Positions 1 through 52,499 are shown, numbered from the stretch's first letter. The stretch: DNA of 64,000 bases from Syngnathus acus (GCF_901709675.1 NC_051091.1:7166967-7230966); one strand, 5' to 3'. Notes: a model not told the origin generated them from the letters alone. Translations and numbers: made by a program.

Positions 1-3000
1 TATTGGCCCGCATGTGACGACGGGACTACGTGTGTGATAATAGCGCTCACCTGTTAGCACTGGAGCGAGGCCAGGGCAACCGCAGACATCCAGCCTGAGC
101 TGTTCGATGTTAGCCAACCTGTTGGAACGCAGCCAGAGTGGCCCGGAGCACTGCCGTCAGCCTGTTAGCTTTAGTGTGCGTTTGAAGTTTACCTGCCTCG
201 GGCACGCATAATTTGTGTTCACGACCAGATTCTGAGGAAGAAAGTGATGATATGGAGCTATGTGTGTGTGCACGCTTGAAAGAGTGTGTTATTGCTCCCT
301 TCGTGACCTCGTCACTCCTTATATCAAAACTAATAGTCTGCTCGGAAACGCCGGCCAGATATTCCTTCTACCCTTGGTTGCTTTCAGTTTGTATTCCTTC
401 TTATGTATTGTGTTAGGCCGCATTTTAAATATTGAGTTTGTGTTTTTTACTTTAGTGGTCTAAATTGTCATTGGAAAAGTTTCTCTTGTGCTGCTAAATA
501 TTGCTCACTGTTCCTTTAATGTGGATTGGGATGAACTCAAAGCATACAGAAACGGAATAATTTGTAGTATTTTCATAGTTAATTTTTTTTGGGTCACACC
601 CTAAAAACTTGTATGAAACGAATCTATATTTTTTCAATCATTATTGAAATAGTCAAATATCTTTAAGTAGCAGAATACACAGTACCGGAGGTCCGTCTCA
701 AGCCCTGAAACCAGGATTATCCAAGCCTGCTTTGTTATTGTAACATTCATAGCTGCTTTGAGACAAATGCAAATGTAGTCAAAAATCTTTTTAGTCAACA
801 AGTTCAATGTGTGCTCTCGGCGTTTCGAGTTGCGTGTGTCACACTTGATATCATTGGACGAGCCAGACTTGATTGGTGGGTTTGTTTCTAGCGATTGGGG
901 CAAGAACAGAATCCCCCGAGGCAGGGGGCGAGGGCAGGTGTCGTCCGCGGTTTATTTGGTTGAGACTATGGGTGTGTAAAATATCTCTAAATGATGAGTT
1001 ACAGGAAAACTGAGTTGGGATTTCCAGAAATCCTGAATGTGTCTTTTTTCACGGAAAGACATTAGTGGACGCTGACAGCAAGCAGGATGCAATAAAGAAA
1101 CACCTGTCAGCTTAACGGAATGGGAAATATGTATGCCGTACATTCAACGTCAACACAGACTCCTTCAATTTTGCACATTTCTTGTCTTACTTGCTCAGAA
1201 AAACAGATTGAGCAATGAAAGATTATACACGTAACCTATATGGATTCTATTTCAGGGGGAGAACTTTAATGTTTTCCAGGGTTGAACCTGCCACTAGTTA
1301 CCGGGCGCAACCGCAGGCAGGGAAAGACAAATGATTCAAGAGTAGGATGAAAGTAGATTGGATGGAGTGCACATACTGGTACAGACATTTTCCCTCCCCC
1401 TTTACCTCCTCCGCTCTCCCTCCCTCCCTCCCTCCCTCCCTCCCTCCCTCCCACACTTATTCCCTCACTTCTTTGCCTAATAAGCAGCGTTCCTGTGAGC
1501 TGATGCAAGGCGGAGGAAACAGAACAGGCGTTCTGGGACCGCTGGAAATATTCCCACATGAGGCATAACATGATAAAGACTTATTATCTCACTAAGCTGC
1601 TGTAAACACAGATGCGCGCATAAATACACACTGTACACAACTCTCTCAGTTGCGCCTTTGCTCTGACAACAAACTCGGAGTGAACTTGCTTTAGGAGTAG
1701 TGATGAGCGCTGACCAGGAGGAATCTGACAGAGCCAATCCCGCTAACAAAGCCACAGAGCGTAGCCGCTCGCTGGGCATTGAAGTTGTTTGAACCCAACA
1801 CTCCCCCACACCACCACTCCCCCCGGCAGCAGTGGGAAGGATCAGTCAAGAGTTTGGCTGATTATGAGGGCAATCTTTTCGGGAACATCTGAATAGGCAA
1901 CGTGTCAAAACAGGACCGGTCTGTGTTCATCAATCACTGCAGTCACATCCGTATACACATATGCAACACGGCTGTGAACTAATCTATTACAGTACAAAAG
2001 CTAGGTGTCATCAGGAACATGTTGAGTCTTATTTTCTCAATCCCAATTAGACAGCCCCCCCCCCCCCCGCCCCTTTTCTCTATCTCTCTGATCAGCCTTG
2101 CCTCATCTTTCCATCCCTCTCGCTGCGTCCCCTCAGGCTACGGTGGGAATGTCTCTTCCGCACACACTCTCAGGTCAGAGGTTCAAGCTCGAGGGGGTGG
2201 GATCTTATAGCGCGGTGAAGAAGACGACGACGCGCAGACAGAGTGCGCTCGGCACGTCCGGGCAGGCCTTTTTCACGAGCCGCTCCTAGTCGCTGCCAGA
2301 AGCACTTGAACCTCCAGTTATGTGCATGTCTGTGTGTGTGTGCATCATAGACCTAATCAAAGACTTCAGGCTAGATTTATGCCCCTGCCTTTTCCCCGAC
2401 CTCCATTACACCAGCTTATATACACCCATTAACAGGATATGACAGAGTACACACCCTTTGGAGCGTCAGAGCACATTGACTGTACGTGTGTGTGTGTGTG
2501 TGTGTGAAAGACAGGTTATGTGCTCACTTCCCCATTAGGTCCCTGTCCACCTGCGAGCTCTATCTCCGCAGCATATTGCTAATGAGGTCAATGAGGAAGC
2601 GTTAGCAGCAGATGGGCGTGCAGTACATTACGGCGCCGTGCGGGCCCGACTGGCGGCCCGGGTGATTCATGCTCAGTGAGACGCGTGATGACGCCAAGAG
2701 TTTTGTCGCGCGCTACCAAGTCAGTGGTGATCGCTCGTCACTATGCTTCGTATTACCTCGGGGAGGAGTTTGGCCGAGTAGGGGTCCGCGTAGAAGCGGG
2801 AGAGATGCTTGAGGTTGGAGATTAAGTGACTAGTTTTAAATGTCACAATAACGTTGGACGTCTTAGTTTTAACCTCCCGGGCGGATGGGTGTCAGCAGCT
2901 GGAGGGGAGGGTTAGGAAGTGCCGCAGTCTTGATTTATGCTTTTCAAGTGACTGCTTATTAAAGAGGAATTCTTGACCAGACTGTTAGCACCTTGTTCTT

Positions 3001-4972
3001 CTCAACCGCGACATTACGAGAGCACATTTCTAAACAATTTTATTTCATTAACATTTTCAATTGTTTTAATAGACCACTACAATTCAAGCTACTTTTTTGG
3101 GGAAGTTTAGTTGATGAATTATTTAACACATCAGGTAATTCACAATAATATTTTAACAGATAATTTTACGCTTTTTAGTCATATTTGATAATTAAGGGAT
3201 ATGTTCAGATGCAGGTAGAATTAGATTAAAATCAATAATTTGCAAATAAATGTATCTCAAAAACCTGAACCAACCATGCATTTGTCTGATATGGAAAGAA
3301 ACTAGATCTTTTTAAAGATCTAATGGGTTGGATTAGATGAGCAGATATTTTGCAATTTTATGTAAAAGGTCTCTAAAGCAAGTTAGCCATCGTGGTAGCA
3401 AGAGAATGCATGGACAGCTGGAATGGTGACAACAATTCCAAATTGCAGTATCAGTTCACACATGTAGTTGGCATTGATCAACTTTCATTAAAAGCGTGAC
3501 TGGTGACTTCATCTTGTGGTTACACAATCTGTCTGTAATTGAGCCTTTAATTTTTTCCTCAACAGATGTTGTAGTTGTTAAGCAGCATTATCGTCACCAC
3601 AAAACTCCCGATCTGTTTCCATGGTCAAAAATCAGCTTTGACTATTTATCAAAAAACCCACAGTTGTCATTTATTCTGGAGTTGGTGTCTTCTTTGATAT
3701 AATGACATCCCAGTGCTGCTGCTGATCAGCAAGTATGACACGGCACAAGTAAAATCCAGTGTTTGGATAATATGTGGTTCTGCCACAAGACGGGAAAAAA
3801 CTGAAAACGTTGACCCTTTCAACTTGCATCATTGCCACCTGCACAATAACACATTTAGGCCTCGGTCCCCCAGCAAGCAACTGGCAACATCCCCTTAATG
3901 GGGGCTGCTCGTGTGTTATCTTAACCTCACCTGCTGTCACACTTTCACAATGAAAATGTGCGCACACAAACACACACAACACACACGCACATTGCCTCAG
4001 AGGCAAAGAAAGTTGGAATCTCTGATGAAATGTCTTTTATTATTTCCACAGAAGGCACACCTTCTGCTTTTCTAAAAGCCGGCGCGCAAACACACAATCC
4101 CACAGAGCTCGTTGGATAGAAAGTCTCCGTGGCATTTTGTGTACCCACAAAACGAGCGCATCTGAAGTTTCCATCTAACGCTCGTCTCCCGTGTGTTAAT
4201 TTCTAAAAACTGCAGAAAGTAGAAAGGCGAGATTGAGCTTGTCATTAGGAGTTTGCAGCTAGCGTGCTTGCATGAAGCTTTGTTTTGTTTTGTATTAGTC
4301 GCGTTGTGTGAGCTATACCGGCGCGTGAGTGTGCGAGCGTGCGTCTCGGCACTCCCACGCTCGCGTTCCCTAACGATGGCAAATATGCCCCGTGTGTTTG
4401 CAAGGCGTTGTTTCTCAAAAACAACAACACATCCAGGAACGGCACGTTTTGTCTAGTTTTGTAGAAGGAGGGCGCTCTAATTAGAGAGGCCCTATGAAGG
4501 TGCTTCAAACAAGCCTTGTCAAAGAGCAACCTGCTCACGGCTCACACACGGCGCACACATGCCACCTCTGATTATTGGAGAAATGCGTGTTTTATTTAAC
4601 TATATCGCAGGGTATTAGCAGCCTTGTCAGTTTAGATTTGCTGCCTGTCTGATCCTAATCCGCGCGTACGCTCCCAGACGCACACATCTACATGTAGACA
4701 AAAAGTCTTGCTTCAGGTGTCGCTTTGTGGCCACTTGTGCGTGGGTGGTTCATGACCAAAAAGCCCTTTTGCACAAAATGCACACGCACCCACATGAGCG
4801 CACACACAATTCACTTGTCTATCTCGCCGTGTGTTTGCTTTAGCTTCCAGACTTGTTTACACTCTCAGATAGGAGTGTGATTTCTGTGGAAAACTGTCCA
4901 GGTTGCGTTTGTTTAATCCATATTGTCCCCCCCCCCCTCCCGTCCCATCCTGTCCTGTTTGTCCACCACCAG
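1..4972. other. upstream part of foxp4 (5' intron, untranslated exon or flank); no coding exon seen
   Basis: No frame with credible splice sites and protein similarity. CpG-rich patches at about 2200-2300 and 2610-2790 could be a 5' UTR exon or regulatory DNA, but no donor could be assigned. Contains a TCCC tract (1417-1452) and a GT repeat (2485-2506). Confidence 0.5.
1417..1452. repeat. (TCCC)n microsatellite
   Basis: About nine TCCC units, pure pyrimidine on this strand. Confidence 0.9.
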
Positions 4973-4981
4973 GTGCCAGTG

Positions 4982-43070
<38,089 letters not shown>

Positions 43071-43698
43071 GACGGCTCCGCCGGACGGGATCGAAGGGGC
43101 GTGGCTTAGTCAGAAGAAACGATAGCAAGAAGAGAAAAAAAAGAAAACGAGAATGTTTTTTATTTTTATTTGTCGTTCTGGGCAAGCAACCCGAGGATGA
43201 CATTGAGAAACTCCAAACAGGGTTTGAAGACCTCCGTTACTTTAAGTCTGTGGAGCACTGCTTTAACTTCACATCTCTTTCCACAAACACACACCTACAC
43301 ACACACACGTATACACGCACACACTGGCGCACTCCTTCACTAGTGGAAGCCTCCTTCAGCTTCGTGGAGACCCCAAGAGCTCTTTTTCCTCCTCACTCAG
43401 GCGGCCCGGCGAGTCGCGCAGGCCCACAACTGTACATGCGCGTGCGACCATGTGTATATATCCGTAGATCCGGAGCATTCGCCAAGGGAGGGAGGGGAGT
43501 GCAGTATACCTCTCCATCTACCAAACACACTTTGGAGTCAATCTTTCATCAGACCCAAACGTTTGGCTTTCAGGATGGGAAGTGAGGAAAGATGCTTTCA
43601 AAGAAGAATACCTCGAACTGCGCCAACCCAACACATCGTCTCGACATTTGTGACCGGGAGGGGGCGTGGCCCCTCTTTGCTTGTGAGATATAAAAAAA

Positions 43699-43704
43699 AA
43701 TAAA
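43699..43704 (+). terminator. foxp4: proximal poly(A) signal candidate
   Basis: AATAAA 629 nt after the stop codon, inside an A-rich stretch. It would give a short 3' UTR isoform. The downstream region is not clearly GU-rich, so usage is uncertain. Confidence 0.4.
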
Positions 43705-46700
43705 GAGGAATAAGAAAACATTGTCCCAGCCACCCAAAAAGACTGCAAGAAAAGGAACATCCATTGCCGTCTCTTCTCCTTCGTTTGGGATGTCGAGATG
43801 AGTTTGGAACACTCATAGAAGAAAATAGCCGGGAAGTGTCTATAGAAATATTGTGACTTAAAAAAAAAGGAACCTGTCAATGACATGGAAAAAAACATGT
43901 GGTAGCTTTATCATTTCCTTTTTTTATTGATGTTATTAGTTGTCTTTATTTTTGAGGAGCATTATTCCCATGGTGGTGTTTCTTTTTCCGTGTATCTTTT
44001 CTGCCGATGCTGGTTTATTTTTGTATTGATTTTGTGTTCAATTTGTTTTTCACACCATTTCCAAAATGTATGGGGAAAAAAAAAAGAGAACCCACAGTAT
44101 TGTACCCCCCCCCCTCCCTTTCACTCCCAAGTGTAGCAGGCTAGAAATTTGGAAATAGCACTTAAAAGTTACCATTATCCAAACAAATTATTTAACAACA
44201 TTTTTTTTTATTATTATTCTGCATTCTGTCTCATTCATTTATTTTTGGTTGTGTATTTAGTTGAGAGATAATGCTTTAAGAAAAAAGATCTATAAAAATA
44301 TATATTAATGCAGTTAGAGAATACCTCATCCTACAAAGGTTCCAATTTGAAAAAGAAACAAGGGGGGACTTCTTTGCGCGGGAAACCAAAACGTGGCTCC
44401 ATTCAAAGTTCTGTGCTGGTGATTCGTTACAGTGTCGACGCTGATTCAATGTGTGAGGATGTGTTAAAGGAATATCACGTGAGATGTTTTCTCTTTTTTT
44501 TTGTATTTGCAGGATTGCTTTCTCCATAGTGCCATACCAAATTTAACATTTGTCATTTTTCAAATCTATTACCTGCTTCTTACTCCCGTCTTATTTTTGT
44601 TACAGGTAACCAAAGAAATGTTTAGAAAACCAAAAACCCTGTAGTTTGTTTTACCCCCCTTCCTTTTTTTTAATTATTATTATTTCAGCCTCCTTTTTAT
44701 TCTTAAAAAAAAAAACTGGCCAAAAGACAACGAACCAGTTGTTTGAGCATTTTCTTTTTTTGTTTTTTTGTTTGATGTATTGTTTGACGGTTGAACAGGA
44801 TTTACAGTGCTTACCATTCCCGCAAACCAAAGTATGAGACTACAAATTTGAAGTAAAAGCTTTTTTTTCCAGTTCCAAACTGCTCCTATTAGGTATGAGG
44901 CCAAATATACAAAGGAGTATTAAAGCCACACCAAAAAGAAAAAAATACCAGGGGGAAAAAAAAAAAATTGTTTTGTGTATAATTTTAAGAATTGAACATT
45001 AGTTAATAATTGTTAAATTACTTCTGCTTCACAACAGAACAAAAATGACTTCCAAAAAAAAAAAAAGACTTAAACATTTCACAGTAAACTTTGTCTTGAC
45101 ATCCTGATGATGTGACAATTCATTCGCGTCAACATTCTAAACGTTTTCCTCTTAACATTCTCCTATTTTTTTTTCCTTAATTTTAGTGTGGCCTTAATAC
45201 TCCTCGGTACAAATACATAAGTATTAACATGCACAGTTCCTCTTACTAAGGCAAAAAAAAAAAAAAAAAAGCACTTAGAGGTGACAGCATGACTCTGCCA
45301 TGCTCAGGCTAACGTGTGTTCCAAACACAATGCGCAGGACTAAGTCATTCCAAAAATGTGTAGCGAGGAATCTTTCCATTAAGAGGGAACCAATAACACT
45401 AAAACGATTCCAACATAAGAGGACAACAACCAAGGGACGTCATCTTTAAAAAAAAAAAAAATCACATTTTCATTCTTAACTTTTGCACTTGACACCATTT
45501 TCTTATTTAATTGAAGAAGCAACTTATTTCTTACAAAAAAAAAGACAGACCAAAAAGAACACTACCTCCTTTTGGAACTCTCGTCTATACCCCCCCCCCC
45601 CCTTCCCCTGACATTATTCCTCACTAATAACAACATGTGGACTCCCCTGTCACATACGTGTGCTTCAGCCCAAAAACAAACAAGACGGACTGTAAAGACT
45701 ACCTCGCCTTAGCTGCGACCTGAAGCGCTCTCTGCAGCTCCTACGTGTCACTGGCATGATGGAGAACCCCCTGATTGGGCCAATGTACTGTTGCAGGGAA
45801 ACTGTTATCAGATGTGATGATAGGCAGAATTTAACATACACACACACACATACACACACATGGGTGGCACAGAAGCAGGGCTACATGGGTTTGTGCAAAC
45901 AGCGGCTCTGACCAAATATCCAAAGACCCCCCCACCAAAAAAAAAAAAAAAAAGCAGTAACCACTCCACAAGAGGACACACACTCACAAATACACACGCA
46001 TCATGGCTCCTTCAGTCCAAACAAGAGGAACTGCTGCATTCAGTGGAATATGTAGATGATCTTGTGCTTTAAGGTACACCTGTAAACAAGGCGCTTTTAT
46101 AAAGATTGTTGACAGGTCACCGCGTAACATTTCTTGGCATAACACAATGTATTCTTGTATATTAATGATTGACTTATCTCTCCGGGGCATTCTTTCCTTT
46201 CGTTTGCGCTTGTTCATTTTCGGTGTGTGTTTCCTGCACCTGTTTAGCTATTGTAAAGCTCGCAGCTCTGGTTCCTATACTGTACTGCTAATGCTGAACT
46301 ATATGTATTTATCATATTAAGTACTGCAGGTATCTTGGTTTTGATAGTTTTCTTTTTGTTTCCATGTTTTCAGATCTTCATAAAAACGTCTGGGACGATG
46401 ATTTAGTTTTTTTTAAGTGTATTATCGCGAAAAAAAAAGGTTAAAAGAGTAAAAGTTAGAGCAGTGGTTTTAGGTAAGATCTGTTTGTATATTTATCTTA
46501 GCTAGGTCTATTTTGATACTTTTTTGTCTCTGTACTGCATTTATGCGTTTTTAAGGAAAAAAAACACAAATGGATGAACTAAAAAATTTACGTTATGATG
46601 TATTGATACCTCAGAAGGACTTCTTTTTTTTTTTTTTTTCTTCTCAATGACAGGACCAAAACTTTTGAAAAGAAAATGAGTGTAAGAATATTTAGCCTCT

Positions 46701-47538
46701 CTCCTGCTTTACACAAATGTGGACTGTCCGTTGGTCCTTTCAGGTGCCAATATTGTGTCCCTCTGACCCCTGACCCTTGTCATTCCTTAGCTGACCTCTG
46801 GCCTGCAGGGCTGTCAATCATTCGCGGGCGGGAGGGGGGGGGTGCCAAGTCACACACTTCCTCTTTTAATCCCGCAAAGGGTTAGGGTTGCTTGCATTGT
46901 TGATGCTCATCCTCCTTTTTTTTTTTTTTTTTCTTTTTTTATATATTTGGCGTGGTCACGGTACCATAATGTAGACCGGCGCTCCGAGATGCAGCTCTCC
47001 GTCTGACTACCAAAGTCCAAAACTCCTGAACTGTAACCAAACTGATACCTTAACCAAACCGAAAGCGAGCTACTTCCAAAAGTCTCTATCGACGTCACAG
47101 ATCACCTTCACTGATAGCTGTTCTCTCTCTCTCTCGTACGTGTGTGATGTCGGCCTCGGTGGCTTAAGCGGAGCCCCAATTTGTCACGTGTGATTGGACG
47201 CTTCTCAGTCTTTTAAAAGGAGGGGGGGTGGGATTGGGTTGGGTGAGGTGGACTGTCCAAGTGGAGTATACTAAACAAGTCCGAATGACCACTTCAGCTC
47301 TCCTCTGGTTAAACCTTAGGAATGTGTGTACATTTTCAGCAGTGACTCTTCAGTGTGTTGTGATTTAATTTCACTTTATTGCTTTGCTTAATTTTGTTGC
47401 TATTTTTTTTTTTTTTTTTGCAAGTGTCACCAGACTTAGAGGCGGGGGCTGGGTGCAGGTGGCTTTAAGACATAGTGAAGCCTCCATGCCGGGTAGCCAT
47501 GTCGATGCCAGTCACTGCCCTTTCTTTCATGCTGTATA

Positions 47539-47564
47539 AAACACACACACACACACACACACAC
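47539..47564. repeat. (CA)n microsatellite in the foxp4 3' UTR
   Basis: Thirteen CA units about 55 bp before the first distal AATAAA. Confidence 0.9.
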
Positions 47565-47619
47565 ATGCATATATCTGTGTATTTGTAACCTGAATCTTCT
47601 TGTGTCTGTCCATGCAGAC

Positions 47620-47697
47620 AATAAAAAACTGTACAGTAGGTCTAGTTGCATGTAATCTGTACTAATTATTGACAATGGCATTATAAAATGCAATAAA
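47620..47697 (+). terminator. foxp4: distal poly(A) signals
   Basis: Two AATAAA hexamers lie at 47620-47625 and 47692-47697. The second is followed within 20-40 nt by a T/G-rich element (around 47715-47735), the usual layout of a cleavage site. Probable end of the long foxp4 transcript. Confidence 0.55.
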
Positions 47698-47715
47698 ATA
47701 CTTATTACACTGTCC

Positions 47716-48242
47716 CATTTGGAGTCTTTGTTACTTTAAGGATTAATAATTAATCATGGATAAACTAAAAGTATCAGGTAATTATATTTTATCAAATATT
47801 TTTTTAATTAATCATTGTAATTTAATTTTATATTCTAGGCATCAACTGCTTTTTTTCGCTTTATCTTGGTCATAGCTGTGTGTCTAAATCATTCTCATTT
47901 ATGATTTACACACAGCAGTATTAAAACATTTCCTTCTTATAATGTAGATTATATATTAAAGGTAATTTATTGATTTACCACATCAACAAATTTACCCAGT
48001 TTAGTGAGTCATGCAAGTAAAAACATGCCTTGAGATGAGTCGCTAGCAAACGCTGAGTCAAGGAGAGTGTGTTGTGATACAAAGAGCAGCCACCAGGAGG
48101 AGTAAACAAACCGGACAACACAAGCAGCATATCACAAACATGCAGCTTGCGACAAACAGCCACTGACAGCATCCTGCCAACAGGGTGAGCCAGAGAGTTC
48201 ACAACGGCATGTGAGCGAGCTGGCAAGGTGAGCTCCTGCACA
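47716..48242. other. intergenic, nothing recognised
   Basis: A/T-rich sequence after the foxp4 end; no gene or mobile element identified. Confidence 0.6.
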
Positions 48243-48250
48243 CTTTGAGA

Positions 48251-48860
48251 CAATGCTGGGAAAGTTCAATTTCTCGCAAACTAGTTCAAAGTTCAGTTCA
48301 CCAATTTTAAAATGAACTTGTTCAGTTCATGATTTATGAACTAAGTTTATCATTCCAAAAATGAAGAGCTCATAGTTCTTTTCTTCTCACAATTTAAAAA
48401 AAAAAAAAAACTTTTGACATTTTGGCTGTAGGGTTAAAGCCAGGGTTAGTTGATTAAATAAATTAAAATAAATAATTATAAATTAAATAAAAATGAAATT
48501 ACTAAAACAACAGAAACAATCTCATTGAATAATTTCTAAAATTCCCAAATTCTCAAGGGATGATACCTAATCATTGCCATTGGTCTTGCCCAAGGACATG
48601 TGACTCGGTCAGAGCTGGGTTTGAACCGCCTACCTTCCAGTTTCTGAACAGCCTGAGCCACTTGTGGTTGGAGTTACCAAATCCTTTTCCCCCGTCATCT
48701 CGTTTACAGTGCGTTTAGCAAGGTTTTAGTTTGAAGTCTAAGGAGAGAAAAGCTGGCATCCTTGAACCAAAATGAACTGCCATTCAAAACCGTTCATTTG
48801 TCCAAATAATAAACGAGTTCATGAACTTTCATTTATTGAACGTGTTCAGGTACAACACTG
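48251..48860. mobile_element. hAT-like non-autonomous DNA transposon (MITE), 610 bp
   Basis: Left end CAATGCTGGGAAAGTTC and, read inward from the right, CAGTGTTGTACCTGAAC form imperfect terminal inverted repeats. Repeated GTTCA/TGAAC motifs fill both arms. The flanks CTTTGAGA (48243-48250) and CTTTGCGA (48861-48868) match at 7 of 8 positions, fitting the 8-bp target duplication of hAT elements. No transposase frame is present. Confidence 0.7.
48570..48675 (-). mobile_element. tRNA-derived SINE-like segment nested in the MITE
   Basis: On the minus strand an A-box-like GTGGCTCAGGCTG is followed about 30 nt later by a B-box-like GGTTCAAACCC, then ATGTCCTTGGGCAAGAC, a core-type segment common in fish SINEs. 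Ends and flanking duplications are unclear. Confidence 0.5.
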
Positions 48861-48868
48861 CTTTGCGA

Positions 48869-51800
48869 TGGAGTAACAGTGACAAGCAGGTGAGATGGTA
48901 TGATGGAGGTGTTTATGTTTCAACCTACTGTAGTTCTCATCACCTTGCTATTGACTTCCTTTCTTTCCTTGTGCTTTCTCTTGCTGCAAGTTTGGCACAT
49001 GCCCTCTAGCTTATCTTTGAACCTCGGCACTGCACTCTGCATACGTTGCCACAGGGAGAAGGGGAAAAATGGCTGCATGTTTTTTTTTTGGGTTAAGTTG
49101 AAACTTTGTTTTACTTTTAGGAACTTCTTTAAGTCATCTGGGAGGAAATGCAGGCAACTTTGACTTTTGCGAGAAGTCTGTTGGAGACGTGCGTGCAAAC
49201 ACGTATACGGGACACCATGAGGATATATTCTTGCACAAGGTGAGCCAGGGTGCAAAGCAACATAAAGAGGTTGTTCTTGGCATGTCACGCTGATGTTTGG
49301 CCGTGTTGCTCTGGCTTTCTTTCGGAACGCTCATCTGGACTGAGTAAATATTAGGTGCAAGGGTATGGCTATTGCATTTTAGATACATTTCAGCCATGAT
49401 GCGGGGCCCAGCATCACGCAGAGCACTGAGGTCCAGGCAGACCCGATGAGTCACTAAATACATTGAGTGTAGTGTACATAGAGGCGTGCTGACATCTTTT
49501 CTCTCTCTTTTTACTCACCCTGTCATCCACTCCTTTCCCCTTCTCGCCGTGTCTGTGGTGTGCCACAGAGGGCTGGCCTCCAAACATGTTGACTCACTAA
49601 AAACAACACAACCTAGCGAGTTGAACTACAACTGCAGGCGTCCGCACGTCTCTCTCTCTCTAATAAACTCCATTCAATATACTGTATATTAAAAATCAGG
49701 CTTGACGTTCAACCGAGTATTTTTTTTTTTTTTTACCAATGTATTGTGTTCCGGAAAAGGATGCAACTAAATGAAACGAGAACAAAAGCAGTTTTGAAAA
49801 ATGCAGAGGGTTACAACAAAGAAAGGATTTTTATGAATGACATTCAGAATGCTCAGACGTTATTAATAACATCTCCACCTCTCAGTCTATTTAACAATAT
49901 TGTGCTAAAAAAATAAAATTGTAACAAATGCAAAGACTGCCTCTTCTGCAATGTATGTTATTCAGATTTACAGTCAGAGACACAAAGACACGAAAAAGAT
50001 AGATAGACCTCTAATACGGTGTGAACCATTAATAAACATTTGCGAGCTGCCCTCTGCTCATGTGATGTCAGTTTCAGTCGACAGCAAATGGCAAAGTGTG
50101 TTTTTAAATGTCTTATATGTACATACAAGATAATGATGTTATCAGTTAACTGCTAATATTTTACAGCTCAAAATGATGAAATACGCGCACTTTCCATTAA
50201 AAAAAGACTAAACGTGATGCCTGCACTAGAGGGGATTGGATCTTTTTCCTATGTGTTCCAAGCAAATTTCTGGGGGTGGCAGTGCCCCCCGTCTAGCTCC
50301 ACCAATATGTATATGGTAAAAAAATGAAATAAAAAAAAAGCTCACATAAATCTGTGCTAAAGCAGGGGTTTGAAAAAACACTTCATTGGTTCTCGTAAAG
50401 GTTTTGATGGGGAAAAAAAAGCACATCATACGAGGGGTCAAGAAATGGAGAAGACAGATTCATGCAAATACACATTGACCATTTTAGAGAGGGAGAGAGA
50501 GAAGACCACAGCTGCAGAACAAAAGCATCTTTGTGAGTGATTGGAACCACATTTTCAACCTCCTCCTCCTTCTTCTCCTCCTCTCTCCCATCCGACCGCT
50601 TTAAACGACTGTTACAATCCACGTCTAAAGTTTATAATCATTATGCGTGCGCCCATGTGGCTGCAGTTTGACTTGTTTGCACACAAACAAACCTTGTGTC
50701 AGTCAGTTCTTGCGCTAGTGAAGCAGTAGGGCAGTGGAGCAGCTCAGTCCACCTCCTGGTGAGATGAACTTCCTTTCTCCCACTCTGTCGCTCTGCTGGC
50801 TTTTAGCACAGTGGAAAGCCTCAGGAGAAGCGTCGCAGGCCCAAGCCAAACAACGAGCACGTCAACGTCTCGTGTGAAAGGTAGAATGGCTTTAAATATA
50901 CCCGAGCGTGGCACAGCTCCCTTTGTGAGGACAACGTGCCCTTGTACGCAACGCAGTAGGGAGCAAACGATCTTCTCTTTTATATGCATCTGTGCTTAAG
51001 AGCCACCAAGAAATGCTAATTTAAGTTTAAATTGTAGGTTGTTTTTAGAATAAACAAGATTTGGACATTATGACAAGCTATCATGTGACTTTGAATCTTT
51101 ATGCTAACTATACGTTAAATGAGTGTTTTCATGTATATTGTTTTGAACTCACAGGATTTTGTGTACTGAAGACGCACTTGTGTAAATAAAAAAGATGCTT
51201 GCTGTGATAGCAGTTGGTGCTGATTCATAATTGCAGGCTGATTTGATAGAAGTGATAGAGGTGAGGAATGTGGAACGATACTGTCATATTTGCCTGCTTG
51301 GTGCGCTCGGCCTCTGACTGCCCCCCAGAAGCAGCCCACCTCTGCATTTAATTGTTCTGCCTGTCACTACTTTGCTGGCATATACTGTAGAGTTGACGCT
51401 AAATATTTTTTAAACAAATATCGTGAAATCGGATCATTTCCCTCAGCACACCAAATCTTTCACGAAACTCTAAAGACAAAATGGTTGGGTATGGTTAAAC
51501 AAAACAAACCAGTAAACACTTCACTGTCAAAAGCTTTACAGGCTCAAATGAGTGATTGAGAGGCTATATTGAAAAGGAGGCCAACAGGTTGTTAAGAAAA
51601 ATGGAAGCTGTCTGAAAGGCCTCCAAAGACTTGCTGCAGCACATTACCCTCCCCTCCCTTCGCACATCAATCCAACAATGCAAGTTCATCAGTGTCAGGC
51701 GTTGACATGAGCGACTTGCTTGTTTGTTTAATCTCCTGTGCGGGCCTGTGCTGCAAATATGTGCAACAAATTGTCCTGCAAAACAAACCCATGAACACAT

Positions 51801-52499
51801 CTAGCTGTTGTTCTCATCTTATACAAACTTGCATGTGTGATGTCACAGTATATCACAGCTGTCATGTATTTGTCAGCTCTCAACAAACTGTTGACTTTTA
51901 ATAATACGCTGTAAGTCAACTTGACAGCTGTTTTTCTGTTTTAAAACACAACTTATTCAACTTGTGTTTTTGGGACAGAGCATGTCAGCACTGACCATTA
52001 GTAACACGTACCAAGGATGACTAAGCGCTGGCAAATGCTTAGTGATGCTGTGAAACCAGCGATTGTTTATGACCTTTTACTGGAATGAGCGAGGAAGATT
52101 CCCAAAGGGAATTGCAACAGATTGTGAGCTCAAAAGAGCAACTATGTGCCTTTGGTATCTTTGCTATACAACTCCAGCTCCAACGCCCCAAAAGTGTACA
52201 AACCAGTTGATCGTGTCTAACTTTTTAGATTTGAGGGGAAAAAAACCCAAATATCACAGCAATGACTCATACCATCACTTCTGTTGACTATCGTGGACAC
52301 AAAGCGATTGCTGAATTATATCGCTGTATTGCTACCTGTGTTGTTGGCATCAGTGCCAAAGTCTATTATTAATGTGAAAACATGTGGTTACCGGCCTCGT
52401 AATTCTCTGGCATGAAAGCTAACCCGTAGTGCGAGCTGTCTGCTTTGGGTTAAGAGGTAATTATATGACGGGGTTGTAGAGCTCAGCCCAAGCAGTTTG
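48869..52499. other. intergenic, no gene recognised
   Basis: Several 60-120 codon open frames exist on both strands but none has splice context or recognisable similarity. No clear mobile element. Confidence 0.55.

Larger units (their letters stand above)
43071..47715 (+). other. foxp4: foxp4 3' untranslated region
   Basis: About 4.6 kb of A/T-rich sequence without splice signals or convincing coding frames follows the stop codon, as in other FOXP genes with long 3' UTRs. The end is inferred from the last clustered poly(A) signals; the exact cleavage site is not visible. Confidence 0.65.
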
